64,000 bases of DNA, taken from the NCBI RefSeq assembly GCF_003576645.1, contig NC_044925.1, positions 11,110,787-11,174,786 of the forward strand, in the 5' to 3' direction. Source of the stretch: Ipomoea triloba (Eukaryota; Streptophyta; Magnoliopsida; Solanales; Convolvulaceae). Positions 21,072 to 33,145 of the stretch are shown one piece after another. The translations under genes were made by a program, and so were the position numbers. Positions within the stretch are counted from its first letter, which is position 1. Each line of letters starts with the position of its first letter. The notes below the pieces were generated by a model, which searched no databases, was not told the DNA's origin, and saw nothing but the letters and a program-made list of their open reading frames with translations.

Positions 21072-21340
21072 GATACTCCGAGCTGAGTATAGTGGACACT
21101 GCACGTTTTGTCTTAAACTTTCAATTTAACAACTTGTGGTTTTTCAACTTTCAAGTTACATCATCCATGGTCCTTTTAACTTTCACATTTATAATTGTCC
21201 TAACTTTGCTTTTACTTAAATTAACGGAAGGACTATAATTAGTTAAATTTGAAAATTGAAGGACCATGAGTAGTTAAATTGAAAGTTTAAAACTAAACAT
21301 GATGGCGATGTGACCGATGTCACTATACTCGGAAGACACC
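21072..21340. repeat. Foldback MITE-like repeat
   Basis: Near-complementary ends (ccgagctgagtatagtg at 21078 and cactatactcgg at 21322) enclose an AT-rich inverted sequence with ttaactttca/tgaaagttta arms. It is non-coding and no TSD was settled. Confidence 0.6.
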
Positions 21341-21351
21341 AGGCCAATTTG

Positions 21352-21452
21352 TGCCAAAGGCCTTGTGGTCAAGCGGTATAATTATGGCCCTCCAAGTGAG
21401 AGGTCACAAGTTCGACTACTTCAGTAGGTTGAGAAAGTAGTATTCAAAAAAA
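21352..21452 (+). mobile_element. tRNA-derived SINE
   Basis: Has a pol III A-box-like tggtcaagcggt and B-box-like ggtcacaagttcgac about 35 bases apart, then the body caagttcgactacttcagta and an A-rich tail after gtattc. Same family as the SINE at 12893-13036. Confidence 0.7.
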
Positions 21453-21469
21453 AACTTCTCAAGCTTCCA

Positions 21470-22355
21470 ACATTAGATTGTTACCAATTATTATTGCCAC
21501 ATGATCATAATAACTTGAGAATTATGGTTAGCGTCAAATGAATATACTCCAACACCCCTCTCAACCTAAGTGTTTTCAAAAAAAAAAAAAAAGTGTTTGC
21601 AAAATGGAGACTATTGGTGTCAAGAAAACTCAAAGTAAACACTGAAGCTGCTTTACACGCTAGAGGTGGACAAGTATGCCTTTGACCATCCTTATCAATT
21701 GAGTTTTTTCACGGTTTTTTAGGAGTTTTTGTAAGTGTGATTAGGAAAGAGAAAATAAAAGAGGTGGAAAAAAAATTAAAAAAAATCTAATAAATAAATA
21801 AAATAAAGAAAAAAAAGGTAAGGTTGTCACACCTCAGGCGCGACTGACTGCACGCGCCCAGCGGGCGCAATTAGTGCAGCTGAAGCGCACTTGGTTTTTG
21901 GGTGGAGATTGGAGAACGTAATAATACAGTATTATACTATTGCTTACGACTTGAAAGCCAAACAACGTTAAACAACAAGGTGAAGCTTAAGAGTTCTACA
22001 CCAGAATCGACCTAGACCAGAAAAGCAATGGCTGCGAAGGCAGGTTTTACCAGCGGAGAGAGACTGGGACCCAACAACCATAGGCCACATTTGAAATGCT
22101 TTCAGAATTGAGAGCGTGAGCCCCACATATTGAGGGCATGATAGAATAGACTTTTCTCGCACCGTTGTGGTACCAAAGCAAGATGCTGCTATATATTGTC
22201 TGCCTTCCGCTTACTTTCTCCTTTCTGTTCTCTCTCTAAAGTCTCTGGTGAGTAAATCAGCCTCTGGGTATTCTTGAATCTGGTAAATATCTAATATTTG
22301 CTGTTCCAATAATATTTTCTTGAAATTTTTTTGTGTAGTTTGATTAGATTTTGAT
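21470..22355. repeat. Unassigned stretch including a dispersed repeat
   Basis: The block about 21685-21900 (gagttttttcacgg, gagtttttgtaagtgtgatt, A-rich middle, then GC-rich caggcgcgactg) matches, in inverted orientation, about 32840-33030. No gene recognised on either strand. Confidence 0.5.
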
Positions 22356-22542
22356 AAAAGCTCATTTTGATGAAAGGGTGTGGGTTTGTGTTTTGACGAG
22401 ATCAAGATTGCAAAAACCATTGTTCAGTCAACCACTAAAACCTCCACAGATCTGTCTGAATTGCAAATGTTACTGGAAAAGTTCCAATGCACTTTGTCTC
22501 AGAAAAGGTTAGGTTATGTTCTATTAGAATAATGCTATATAT

Positions 22543-22902
22543 GGTTATGTTTGGTAAATGGTTGTTAGCTGATTGGGTTAGAAGGTATTATTATTTGATA
22601 ACATTAGCTGATTGTAGAGAGGTGTTTGGTAAATTAATTAGGTGTTAGCTGATAACTGTTTTTTTTTTTGAAAGAACAGCTAATTGAAAAAAGCTGTTTT
22701 TTGATAGCTGTTTAGTATAATATCTTTACTAAAAAAGCTAATTGAAAAAGTTGTTTTGAGTAACCTTTTGAATTGTAGTATTTTGGAGTTATAAAAAGCT
22801 TATTAACCAAATGCTTATATTAATGTTTTAACCAAATCAAACAACTAATAGTGGCCAAATAAACAAAAATTTGTATAGGCTAATTATTTACCAAACATGA
22901 CC
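22543..22902. mobile_element. hAT-like MITE in the NB-ARC intron
   Basis: Inverted ends GGTTATGTTTGGTAAAT (22543) and its near complement ATTTACCAAACATGACC (22902), with TTAGCTGATT subterminal motifs as in other hAT MITEs. It is about 360 bp and non-coding. The flanking 8 bases do not form an exact TSD. Confidence 0.65.
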
Positions 22903-23125
22903 ATTATATTTTTCTATTATAATCATTCTCTTTTTCTTTTTTCTTTTTTTGGCAAGATTTTAGTTGAATTTATTTGTTTGAATTACTCTTTTTTGTGTTT
23001 CTGGTTATTGGAGATATTTTAGGGGTTTGTTACTCTTTCATGTATAAATTTATCAATGGTACGGTGGAATGAAATATTATGTTCCTTTCCAAATATCTGA
23101 GTGATTAATTTTCCCTACAGGTTCC

Positions 23126-23519
23126 TGTAAGAATAAATAGGAAGCATATAGGATCTAACCTCCAGCCATAGTTGATTGTTTGTTGATGCCTGAACTGTTG
23201 CAGAAGAGTTTTTTTGTCTCTCACTTTCACAACCCTCTTAGATGGTGTATGAGTCTTAATGTTGTGCAGTGAGAGGATTATAGAGCCTTTATATAGATGC
23301 AGTCCATCAATGCACTATTCCAATTATTTCCTATTGTTTAACTGTTTGCACCACTTATGAACAGGAAAATGGCCTTTCATTATAATGACCTTTCAGAAAT
23401 CATAGTGGGATTCAATATCTTAATAATGAGATAATGAATCCCTGATTTTAAGGGGATAGTGGATCCATGTTTTCTGCTAGTAGATCCACTTTCCTAATGA
23501 AAGTGACATTTATCTAACA
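23126..23519 (-). repeat. 3' LTR of copia element B
   Basis: Starts TGTAAGAATAAATAGG and ends TTATCTAACA as read on the plus strand. It differs from the 5' LTR (29737-30130) at five of 394 positions by eye, all transitions. Confidence 0.95.
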
Positions 23520-23532
23520 TTCTCCCACTTGG
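23520..23532 (-). promoter_or_regulatory. Polypurine tract of copia element B
   Basis: On the minus strand AAGTGGGAGAA directly precedes the 3' LTR. This is the plus-strand DNA primer. Confidence 0.75.
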
Positions 23533-23785
23533 TGCAAACATCAAACTCAAAGTACAAGATAACACTAACCATAATGATATGTCCTCATTAGTGCGAGTAG
23601 TATCCATTATGATCAAATGTAAATTGCCTTCAAGCACTTAATTAGGAAATAAAACTTAATGAAATAAACCATATATTTATTTCTAATCCAACTGAAGTAT
23701 TTCTCAATAAATTAAAGTGTACACACTTGAGAAAATTTCCAAATGCAAAAGAATTTCATTAAAACTGAATGTATATATATACAAA

Positions 23786-25918
23786 TTACAAAGTGGACGA
23801 AAGTCCCATTTTTTCAACAAGATCCTTGAATTTAAATGGAGGCATGCCTTTAGTCAAAGGATCTGCTAGCATCAACTCAGTACTAATATGCTGAATGACC
23901 ACAATTTTCTCTTTAATGCGCTCCCTGATAGCTAAAAACTTAATGTCGATGTGTTTACTTCGACTTCCACTTTTATTATTTTTAGCTAGGAAGACAGCAG
24001 CTGAGTTATCACAGTAAACTTTTAACGGCTTAGATATAGAATCCATGATTCTAAGCCCAGAGATGAAATTCTTTAGCCATACACCTTGTGAAGTTGCCTC
24101 AAAGCATGAAACAAACTCGGCTTCCATGGTAGAAGTGGCAATTAAAGTTTGTTTAACACTTCTCCATGATATAGCCCCACCGGCCATGATAAAGATGTAC
24201 CCCGATGTTGATTTTCGTGAATCAACAAAACCGGCAAAGTCTGAATCAGAATACCCAATGACGTCCAATAGAGCCGTCTGCTTAAACACGAGCATATGAT
24301 CTTTGGTACCCTTAAGATACCACATAACCTTCTTTGCAGCTCTCCAGTGGTCTAAACCCGGATTACTTTGATATCGACCTAGCATTCCCACAGCAAAGGC
24401 AATGTCCGTTCTGGTACAGACTTGGACATAACCAAGACTACCAACAACTGAAGCATATGGAATATCCTTCATGGATTCTCTTTGAAAATCATTCTTTGGA
24501 CATTGATCCAAACTCAACTTATCTCCCTTCGAAATAGGTGCAACACTTGGTGAGCAATCTTTCATCCGAAATCTTTCTAAAATTTTGTTAATATAGGATT
24601 CTTGTGATAGACCCAAAACACCGCATGATCTATCTCTATGGATCTTTATGCCAATGACATAAGATGCCTCACCCATATCTTTCATATCAAAATTATTAGA
24701 AAGAAATTGCTTTACCTCATGTAGCATCCCTTTATCATTTGTTGCAAGTAAAATGTCGTCCACATATAAAACAAGAAAACATATTTTACTCCCACTTACC
24801 TTTTGGTATATACAATTATCTATTGGACTTTCAACAAAACCATATGAAGAAATAATCCCATCAAATTTTATATACCATTGGCGGGAGGCTTGTTTTAATC
24901 CGTAAATGGACTTCTTGAGCTTGCAAACCAAATGCTCACCTTTACTAGAAGAGAAACCTTCAGGTTGTTTCATATAAACCTCCTCTTCTAGATCACTGTT
25001 AAGGAATGCTGTTTTCACATCCATTTGTTGCAGTTCAAAATTGAAGTGTGCAACTAAAGCCAAAATGATACGAAGTGAATCTTTCTTTGACACAGGAGAA
25101 AATGTCTCTGCGTAATCGATTCCTTCTTGCTGAGTGAATCCTTTAGCAACAAGTCTAGCCTTGTATCTTTCAATGTTGCCTAATGAGTCTCTTTTGGTTT
25201 TATAGACCCATTTACAGCCAATAGCCTTGGCATCATTAGGCAACTCTACAAGGTCCCAAACATCATTGCTCCGCATGGAACTCATTTCATCTTTCATGGC
25301 TTCATACCATAAATCAGATTCCTTACAACTTATGGCTTGTGAAAAGGTTTCAGGATCATTTGTTTCTCCAACATTGCTTTCTTGTAAATACACTATATAA
25401 TCACTAGGAATTGCCGATTTTCTAATTCGAGTAGATCTTCTTAATGCTGGACTACCTTCTCTTTGAAGAGTTGATGGTTCAACTTCCTCTTCAGGAATTT
25501 CCTGAATTGGTTGATCTACTGGAATAATCTCAGCATTTTGTGGAATTTCATCAATAGTTTGTTCAATACCCGTGTGATCCTGAGGGGTATTTTGATCTAT
25601 TATCAACCTATCTAATGATGTAGAAGGATGGAGTTCATTATGTTCTTGAGTAGGAATTAAATCCTTGAACCGATCCCTCCCACTAATCAAATCATCTTCA
25701 AGAAATTTGGCATTTCTTGATTCCACAAACCTAGTAGAATGAGATGGACAGTAAAATCTGTAACCCTTCGAGGACTGTGCGTATCCTACAAAGAAACCAC
25801 TTATAGTTCTCGGGTCCAACTTCAGACGGACATCCCCAAACACGCATATGTTGCAAACTCGGTTTCCAACCTTTAAACAATTCAAAAGGTGTCTTTGGGA
25901 CAGCCTTAGTTGGAACAC
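23786..25918 (-). CDS. Copia B reverse transcriptase and RNase H
   Basis: A 710-codon frame (upstream part out of frame with integrase). It carries the integrase C-terminal tail ([20 protein letters not shown]), then [31 protein letters not shown], the [11 protein letters not shown] active site, and [11 protein letters not shown]. RNase H follows with [25 protein letters not shown] and SKHIDIKF. It copies element RNA into DNA inside the particle. It overlaps the integrase frame at 25731-25918, where a frameshift falls between RVWGCPSEV and RLKLDPRT. Confidence 0.9.
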   Translation of the reverse strand: MFQLRLSQRHLLNCLKVGNRVCNICVFGDVRLKLDPRTISGFFVGYAQSSKGYRFYCPSHSTRFVESRNAKFLEDDLISGRDRFKDLIPTQEHNELHPSTSLDRLIIDQNTPQDHTGIEQTIDEIPQNAEIIPVDQPIQEIPEEEVEPSTLQREGSPALRRSTRIRKSAIPSDYIVYLQESNVGETNDPETFSQAISCKESDLWYEAMKDEMSSMRSNDVWDLVELPNDAKAIGCKWVYKTKRDSLGNIERYKARLVAKGFTQQEGIDYAETFSPVSKKDSLRIILALVAHFNFELQQMDVKTAFLNSDLEEEVYMKQPEGFSSSKGEHLVCKLKKSIYGLKQASRQWYIKFDGIISSYGFVESPIDNCIYQKVSGSKICFLVLYVDDILLATNDKGMLHEVKQFLSNNFDMKDMGEASYVIGIKIHRDRSCGVLGLSQESYINKILERFRMKDCSPSVAPISKGDKLSLDQCPKNDFQRESMKDIPYASVVGSLGYVQVCTRTDIAFAVGMLGRYQSNPGLDHWRAAKKVMWYLKGTKDHMLVFKQTALLDVIGYSDSDFAGFVDSRKSTSGYIFIMAGGAISWRSVKQTLIATSTMEAEFVSCFEATSQGVWLKNFISGLRIMDSISKPLKVYCDNSAAVFLAKNNKSGSRSKHIDIKFLAIRERIKEKIVVIQHISTELMLADPLTKGMPPFKFKDLVEKMGLSSTL

Positions 25919-26744
25919 GGTTTAATATATACGTAGCCGTTTTCAGTGCTTCAATCCACAAGAACTTAGGAAGTTTTGAGTTGCTAAGAATACTTCTGAC
26001 CTTGTCAAGAAGTGTTCGGTTTCTTCTTTCAGCAACACCATTTTGGTCCGGAGAACCAGGCATGGTGTATTGGGCAACAATTCCATGTTCTTGAAGAAAC
26101 TTAGCAAAAGGACCAGGTGTTTGTCCATTTTCAGTGTATCTACCATAATATTCACCACCTCTATCTGATCTTACTATTTGTATTCGCTTTCCACATTGGT
26201 TCTCAACTTCAGCCTTAAAAGTTTTGAAGGCATCCAATGCTTCATACTTATTAGAAAGCAAATACATATATGTAAACCGTGAATAATCATCAATAAAGGT
26301 GATAAAATATTTTTGGCCTATCATGTCCATATCCGGACAACATATATCAGTATGTATGATTTCTAATATGGTAGAACTCCTTGTGGCACCTTTCTTAGAC
26401 TTGTTTGTTTGCTTTCCCTTAATGCAATCTATACAAGTCTCAAAATCAGTATAATCAAGAGTACTAAGTACCCCATCATTTACTAATTTCTTAATTCTTT
26501 CAATAGAGATGTGACCTAATCTCCGATGCCATAACATATAGGAATTCTCATTAATACTTGGTCTTTTAGTGCCAGTATGAACATGTAAAGAATTATATGT
26601 AGAATTGCTTTGTAGATTAATGCGATAAAGACCATCAGACAAAGTACCATTTCCAACACAAGTTGATTTATTAAAAATCACAATAGACTTGTCTTGAAAC
26701 TTAAATGAAAATCCTAATGGTACAAGCCTTGAAACAGAAATCAA
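25731..26744 (-). CDS. Copia B GAG-pre-integrase and integrase
   Basis: A 337-codon frame. The zinc-binding HHCC module (WHRRLGH...CIDCIKGKQ) precedes the catalytic core: Asp in IIHTDIC, Asp in VRSDRGGEY, Glu in [10 protein letters not shown] (the DDE triad). It inserts the cDNA into the genome. Frame loss occurs after WGCPSEV. Upstream, a single TGA (about 26748-26750) separates it from the protease in the same frame. Confidence 0.9.
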   Translation of the reverse strand: MISVSRLVPLGFSFKFQDKSIVIFNKSTCVGNGTLSDGLYRINLQSNSTYNSLHVHTGTKRPSINENSYMLWHRRLGHISIERIKKLVNDGVLSTLDYTDFETCIDCIKGKQTNKSKKGATRSSTILEIIHTDICCPDMDMIGQKYFITFIDDYSRFTYMYLLSNKYEALDAFKTFKAEVENQCGKRIQIVRSDRGGEYYGRYTENGQTPGPFAKFLQEHGIVAQYTMPGSPDQNGVAERRNRTLLDKVRSILSNSKLPKFLWIEALKTATYILNRVPTKAVPKTPFELFKGWKPSLQHMRVWGCPSEVGPENYKWFLCRIRTVLEGLQILLSISFY

Positions 26745-26747
26745 GTT

Positions 26748-27956
26748 TCATGAGAAACTTGGTACATAAAAGGTCTTTTCTAAAATCAAAACAAAGCCAC
26801 TACTTAATATTATTTTACATGTTCCTATTGCTTCAACTTGTGAGCCCATCTTGTTTCCGGATAAGATAGTCTGCTCACTTCCCACTGGCTTCCTTAAGGC
26901 TTGAAGTCCCTGTAAGGAATTTGCAATATGGATTGTTGATCCAGAATCAATCCACCAAGTATTAGTGTTAACTTCAGACATATTAGATTCATAACATACA
27001 AATGAGGATAGATTACCTTTGTTCTCAAGCCATTTCTTGAATTTGATGCAATCTATCTTAAAGTGTCCTTTCTTTTTACAGAAAAAACACATTCGCATCT
27101 TCTTTATGTCAGCTTGAGGTTGGCTTTTTCCCTTAGCCTTAGTGGTACTACGAGATTTGCCCTTTCCTTGCGGTATGGAAAGCATAACACTTTCACCCAT
27201 TTCCATTGAAAGCCTTTCCTCCTCTTCAACACACATGGTCATTGAATCAACGATAGACCAATTTTCCTTATGCGTGTTATAAGAGAAATCAACGATAGAC
27301 CAATTTTCCTTATGCGTGTTATAAGAGATTTTAACGATAGACCAATTTTCCTTATGCGTGTTATAAGAGATTTTAAATGGCTCATAATGATGTGGAAGTG
27401 TATTTAACACATGATGTACCACAAAGGTATCTGGCAAAACTACCCCGAGTTTTTTTAGTTGGTTTGTTATATCATGAAACTTCATAATGTATTCACATAC
27501 ACCCTTAACAGTGTTTAAACGAAGGGAAGAAAATTTCATAATAAGGGTGCTAGTTAAAGACTTCACTGAGCTGGCATATTGAGCGTCAAGGGCCTCAAGC
27601 AAGGGCTTGACATCTGTATATGCGTCAACAATACCACGAATTGAATCCGAAACATTAGACTTGATCAAAATTACACTGAGCCGATTGGATCTCTCCCATC
27701 GCTCATATAGTGCAATTTCATCAGGTGTACTTGAATTTGTAGGGATTTGTGGTTTATTGTTATTAACAGCATAGTCCAACTCTTTCCACCCTAAATTCAA
27801 GAGAATCCTTTCTTTCCAAACCTTATAGTTGTCACTACAGAGTTGGGGAATTTGAATGGTCAGATCAGTATGAGTAACGGGTTGAGATGCTGTAAAGACC
27901 AAAAGGTTCATATCAGTTTTGAGGCACACATAGAACCGAATTGCATACATTACCAA
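26748..27956 (-). CDS. Copia B gag and protease
   Basis: A 402-codon frame. UBN2-type Gag helices (DNYKVWKERILLNLG, EALDAQYASS, KFSSLRLNTVKGV) are followed by a CCHC knuckle (CFFCKKKGHFKIDC) and the protease site WWIDSGSTIHIAN. It ends FYVPSFS then TGA, with NLISVSRL continuing in the same frame after it; CGA to TGA (Arg to stop) would explain the break. Three copies of a 14-residue unit (SYNTHKENWSIV) come from a 42-bp triplication at 27248-27373. Confidence 0.88.
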   Translation of the reverse strand: MVMYAIRFYVCLKTDMNLLVFTASQPVTHTDLTIQIPQLCSDNYKVWKERILLNLGWKELDYAVNNNKPQIPTNSSTPDEIALYERWERSNRLSVILIKSNVSDSIRGIVDAYTDVKPLLEALDAQYASSVKSLTSTLIMKFSSLRLNTVKGVCEYIMKFHDITNQLKKLGVVLPDTFVVHHVLNTLPHHYEPFKISYNTHKENWSIVKISYNTHKENWSIVDFSYNTHKENWSIVDSMTMCVEEEERLSMEMGESVMLSIPQGKGKSRSTTKAKGKSQPQADIKKMRMCFFCKKKGHFKIDCIKFKKWLENKGNLSSFVCYESNMSEVNTNTWWIDSGSTIHIANSLQGLQALRKPVGSEQTILSGNKMGSQVEAIGTCKIILSSGFVLILEKTFYVPSFS

Positions 27957-29720
27957 TGTAAATGATGCATAAGATAGACTCGAATGCCATAAAAATTACC
28001 TGTGGGCTAAATTTTTACGCATAATGAATCTATCAAAACTTAATTGTGGAAACGGAATGGGTACGATTATAGTTTGATTTTCCACACATAATAACAAAAC
28101 TACCAAACTGTATGCCGATACATAATTGCCTGTGGGCGAAATTATGATCACAGCTCAGTATTTTATTCCAATTAATCATACAAATGTAACAAAATTGCTT
28201 GTGGGCGAAATTTTATTATATTACGTATGATTGATCGCAATTTATGCCTAAACTTTATGTGATTTATTAAAACTTAATATACAATCTCAATTAAATTAAG
28301 GATGTTGTGGCTACTCCTTAATTAACTAAAATCGTATTATCACATCGGCATAGATTTATTTAAAGCCTAACAAACAAATTGTACTGACATATGATAAACA
28401 ATTTCCAAGTATACTCCCAGGAAAGTTGGTAGGTGCTAAGGCTCCTTTAAAAACCAACTCCTTAGACAGAGTAGGGTCGCAAGGGGACTAGTAGCAATAT
28501 GGCTGAAGGCACTATGGCAATTTCAGCCAGCAAGGCGTTTTAAGCCAAGGCCATAGAACTAGTGTTCCTCCCCAAGAACTTTCCCTGGTTCATGCATTCT
28601 CACATTCAATGTACAATAGTTTGGAAGTCCTATATGAATGTAAATTCACTTACAGTTAAGGCTTTAAATAGGGTACACTATCCTTTTAGGATTCTTTAAT
28701 GTGCCAATAATTTGACACAATTGAAGATCGATAATATGCCTAATCTATCCTTAAAAGGCACTAATTCACCTAAAAGGCACTATACCATGCATAATAAACA
28801 TTTAATTCAGACCTAAAAGGCTCTAAATTCATCCTTAAAGAACATGCTTTTCTAAATGCATAATTATAACAATCAAATAACTATTGCAATAAATATACAA
28901 AACATGCTCAAATTATGCATATTAAAAAAACTCATACTTCACAATTAAATTGCAATACTTAAACAATTTAATATACACCTTAATATTAAATCAAAATTCA
29001 AATGGCAAATGTAGAACTTAATATTTGCTACAAATTGAATAATGATTTAAATTAATGAGAGATTAGCTTGAACAAATCAGGATATATGAAAGCCTAATAT
29101 GATGAAGAGAAATTTTCTTAATGGATAGGCCCAAAAGCTTTAAAATTAAATAGGCCTTGAATTTGAATTTAATCCAAATAACTCAAATAAGTCCAATTAA
29201 TTTTAAAAGAAGCCCTTAGCCAAAATGGGCCAAACATAGCCCATCCTTTCAATCCCTTTCCATCAGATTCTTTAATTAGCCATATATAATGTTCAAACCA
29301 TCCAAATCCAAACCTAGCTGCTCTTATTCTTCATCTTGCGCAGCCAGACAGTGAGAGAGACACAGAAGCAACCAAAAGAGATGGAAGCAATGTTTAATAC
29401 TCAATCTCGTCGCAGTCATCTCACCTCGACACCACCTGTCGCCCACCGCTCCAGTCCCCAGCGTCACCACCTCCGTCACCGGTCAACGGAGAGCGACAAA
29501 TCGGAGACCAAATAGGAGCAAATACGAACGGCAGTGGAAGGTTTGTTTTATGATTTTATTTCGAAAGAAATTCATGCCATATTCCAAATAAAACCTTTGG
29601 AGAAGTTTGTATATATATATATAAAGTCAAAAATTGTATATATGCATACACTGTAAATTCAATATATGTATGTCTTAGGCATATATACATACTAACTAAT
29701 CAACCAAGCAGAGGTTTTAT
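27957..29720 (-). other. Long leader of copia element B
   Basis: 1.76 kb of untranslated leader between PBS and gag. Three copies of a motif close to TGCCTGTGGGCGAAATT occur near 27998, 28127 and 28194. A GC-rich patch (29340-29520) stands out from the AT-rich surroundings. I see no ORF with family resemblance. Confidence 0.7.
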
Positions 29721-29721
29721 G

Positions 29722-29735
29722 GGCTCTGATACCAA
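29722..29735 (-). promoter_or_regulatory. Primer binding site of copia element B
   Basis: On the minus strand TTGGTATCAGAGCC lies next to the 5' LTR, complementary to the tRNA-iMet 3' end. Confidence 0.9.
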
Positions 29736-29736
29736 C

Positions 29737-30130
29737 TGTAAGAATAAATAGGAAGCATATAGGATCTAACCTCCAGCTATAGTTGATTGTTTGTTGATGC
29801 CTGAACTGCTGCAGAAGAGTTTTTTTGTCTCTCACTTTCACAACCCTCTTAGATGGTGTATGAGTCTTAATGTTGTGCAGTGAGAGGATTATAGAGCCTT
29901 TATATAGATGCAGTCCATCAATGCACTATTCCAATTATTTCCTACTGTTTAACTGTTTGCACCACTTATGAACAGGAAAATGGCCTTTCATTATAATGAC
30001 CTTTCGGAAATCATAGTGGGATTCAATATCTTAATAATGAGATAATGAATCCCTGATTTTAAGGGGATAGTGGATCCATGTTTTCTGCTAGTGGATCCAC
30101 TTTCCTAATGAAAGTGACATTTATCTAACA
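29737..30130 (-). repeat. 5' LTR of copia element B
   Basis: 394 bp, flanked outside by the TSD GTTCC (30131-30135). See the 3' LTR for divergence. Confidence 0.95.
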
Positions 30131-31490
30131 GTTCCTACTTGTGTTGGATGATGTGTGGACAGAGGAGGATGCAAAGTGGGCCCCATTTAAGAACTGCCTC
30201 AAGGTTGGACTCCCCGGGAGTAGAATCTTGGTGACCTCAAGGAGTGAGAGGGTTGCGAGAATGATGGGTAGTGTGTATCTGCATCGGGTGGAGTTAATAT
30301 CTGAGTCAGATGCTTGGTTGGTGCTTAGCAAGATCGCATGTTCTGGGGGGAGGGATGACACTTATTCTGAGAAACTGGAAGAAATTGGTAAGCAAATTGC
30401 TCAAAAGTGCAAAGGACTGCCACTTGCTGTTAAGGTTATGGGAAGCCTGTTACGTAACAAAGATACTAAGGAGGAATGGCAATATGTTTTGGATGATAAA
30501 TTTTGGAAGATGGAGAAAGTGGAAACATGTCTCTTTCCTCATTTGTATCTAAGCTATCATGAATCATGATCTAACCCCACAAATGAAGCGATGTTTCTCA
30601 TATTGTGCTGTTTTTCCCAAGGATTGTAGAATATATGTAGATGACCTAATCAGACTTTTGGATGGCGCAAGGTTATCTCACAACAACAAATTAAATGACA
30701 GTGATCATAATCAGATTGAACAGAAAGGCTGGGAGATTTTTAAGAATTTAGCAATGCTCTCTTTTTTCCAAGATTTTGAGAATGATTACAGGGATCCGAA
30801 CATCATTATATCTTGCAAAATGCATGACATAGTGCATGTTTTTGTCGAGTTTCTTACCAAAAATGAATGTTACAGTGTTGTTTGGCAGGAGGATAAGGTG
30901 AAGATTGAAATCTACGTCATCTATCATGGCTGAAAACTGGAAGGCCTATGGATCTTGCTTCCATATATGCTGTCCTTGGAAAACTTCACACCTTTTTTGC
31001 TGAAGACTTGTCTCCCGAACAACTTACTCTAAAAATATTCAATGGTCTAAAATATGTGAAAGTATTAGCTTGCATGGCTCTATGCTATGGAAACTCCTAG
31101 AGGAGATAGGAAATTTGATTCATCTCAGGTACATTGATTTACGTTCAAGCATAATATATAAGAGAATTATCAAATTTAATATGCTCTTTGGATAACTTGC
31201 AAACTCTAAATCTTCGAGGATGTGAGTGTCTTTTTAGACTTTATGAAGGGATTGGAAATTTGCATCACTTAAGCGTGATTGATTTAAGTATGAGCAAAGT
31301 TGAGGAGTTACCTGATTCAATTTGTTCTTTGGATAACTTGCAAACTCTAAATCTTCGAGGATGTGTGTGTCTTTCTAGACTTCCTTAAGCGATTGGAAAT
31401 TTGCATCACTTAAGCGAGATTGATTTAAGTAGGAGCAAAGTTGAGGAGTTACCTGATTCAATTTACTCAAAGTTCTGTCTAGTAGATCTT

Positions 31491-32030
31491 GAGTGAAATA
31501 CCCCATAAGTAGAAGATCTTAATGTGTGATAAGATTTATACTTCAGCATAAGTTATCCCATAGATCCTATAATAAACATCAAAAGACATGATTATAGTAT
31601 AATTTGATAGATCGTAAATCACTTTTCGATAGAAGAACCCTTTTGAAAAATTCAAGCAAACTCTAATTTATAAAGATCGATCAATTTGGCTCATGAGCAA
31701 AATTATCAATGACATACCTTTATTTAATTTTTGTGTTGAGGTCTTCAGATAGATGGCTTAACATCCAATCATGACTAGAGTCAACAAAACTGTCAAAGGT
31801 AGGGTTTGAGAGATTTTAGCTCCTCAATGTAGCAAATTCAATGTCTACCAATTGAAGTACGTACGAAAAAAAATTAACTTAGAACTATCTGGTTGTCATA
31901 TCCTACTTAAAATTAATTGGTGATATATAATTAGGTGTACATTAATTATTTAACCACATTCCTCCATGTTAAGCAACAATGTCACGTCTCGAATAAAACA
32001 GGGGCTGAACTCAGCCAACCCAACTGATAC
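31491..32030. other. Unassigned sequence after the NB-LRR relic
   Basis: Low-complexity AT-rich DNA. No gene or repeat border recognised. Confidence 0.6.
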
Positions 32031-32040
32031 CCAACATTAC

Positions 32041-32286
32041 TACCAATTTTCATCCATTACTTGTGTCAAAATTGATTATGTCGATCACCCCTCTGACTAA
32101 AACATGTCGAAATGTGTAATTTGTAATCATATTTTTGTCCGTTCATACATTAATGAAATTGACATATTATACATGAATGGACAAAAATACCCTTACAAAT
32201 TACACAATTCGACATGTTTTAGCCAGAGGGGTGATCGATGTGATCAATTTTGGCACGAAAATAATTGTCGTGGATGAAAATTGGTA
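32041..32286. repeat. Foldback MITE
   Basis: Ends TACCAATTTTCATCCA (32041) and TGGATGAAAATTGGTA (32286) are perfect complements. The inverted match continues through gatcacccctctg/cagaggggtgatc, giving arms of about 60 bp and more around a short centre. Non-coding. Confidence 0.8.
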
Positions 32287-32299
32287 TTAATTAAACATA

Positions 32300-33030
32300 T
32301 ATATGAACTAAAACTGTCAGTTTGCTAATACTTATAGGGCCAAAATTGATATTTGCTCGAATTTAAATATTAAAAATTTCTCTTTAATTTAGATATTGAT
32401 TAAACCTCTCACTAGAATTCAATATAATCCCTACTTTTCTCAATATGTTTTCTTGTCATTTTTATTTTATCTTTCTTTTTAGTTCGTTGATTTTATTATT
32501 TTTGTCTTTCTTAAAATTGAAGAACTAGATTTAGAAAATATTTATTAGCCACTGCTTGATTTTATTAATCAAAATGCTACTCTATGTATATTCGACGCCC
32601 TAAAAATCTAATATTAAACTACAATAATTTTGTGCACTTGCGGATCGAGGTTGTCAAGCCATCATAGGGTAGTTGCGAAAGTATGTAGTTGGGCACCCTT
32701 ATCAATGGTTTTTTGTGGACAATGTCAGATTTGATGTCATGTCACTTGAGAGAAGAGAGGAGAGAGAGGGTGGAGAGCTCCGGCAAAACATGGGAGCTTG
32801 GAACAGTGCAAAAAGAAGAAAAGGAAGGCTGATGTGCCGTTCAGCGCACAGCATGTGCCCACTCTGGCGCGTGCAGTGCACGCGTTAGGCACGCCTGACA
32901 GAGTCTTTTCTAATTTTTTATTTTTTTAATAAATTATATTTGTTTTTTTTCTCACTTCCATTTTCTTTTTTCTAATCATACTTACAAAAACTCATCAGCG
33001 AAAAAACTCCGTTGATAGGATGCTCTAACA
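32300..33030. repeat. Unassigned AT-rich DNA and a dispersed repeat (copy 2)
   Basis: The first half shows nothing recognisable. About 32840-33030 is the inverted counterpart of 21685-21900 (GC-rich block with cgcgtgcagtgcacgcg, A/T-rich middle, then aaaaactcatcagcgaaaaa). Confidence 0.5.
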
Positions 33031-33145
33031 ATACTTAGTAAGTAGTAGGTAGGAGGTTCCCAAATAGGTAAGCACGCTTACAATAACAAAAACAAAGTTA
33101 AGTGTTGATAGGAATTGTAAATACTCTTTTTTTTTTTTGGGTCAC

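Larger units (their letters stand above)
23126..30130 (-). mobile_element. Complete Ty1/copia element B
   Basis: A 7005-bp minus-strand element with two 394-bp LTRs (23126-23519 and 29737-30130), 5-bp TSD GTTCC (23121-23125 and 30131-30135), PBS, PPT and all copia domains in the order gag, protease, integrase, RT, RNase H. The coding region is broken by an in-frame stop and a frameshift, so this copy is non-autonomous. It sits at the first bases of an NB-ARC exon. Confidence 0.95.
22356..31490 (+). pseudogene. NB-ARC-LRR resistance-gene pseudogene, split by a copia element
   Basis: A CC-NB-LRR-type (RGA-like) relic in pieces: 22356-22507 (KAHFDERVWVCV, then after a small break IKIAKTIVQSTTKTSTDLSE), an intron to 23120, then 23121-23125 joined to 30131 onward. 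Visible motifs: kinase-2 FLLVLDDVW, RNBS-B GSRILVTSRSE, GLPLA (KGLPLAVKVMGSLL), RNBS-D MKRCFSYCAVFPKD and MHD (CKMHDIVHVF). LRR units LQTLNLRGC...LPDSIC follow to about 31480. Splicing 22507 (AAAAG, donor GTTAGG) to 23121 (ctacag acceptor) restores QKRFLLVLDD, so the intron is genuine. Lesions: no P-loop, a frameshift near 22390, the copia insertion, a 7-bp duplication (ATCATGA) near 30557-30570, and stops in the LRRs. Confidence 0.8.
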
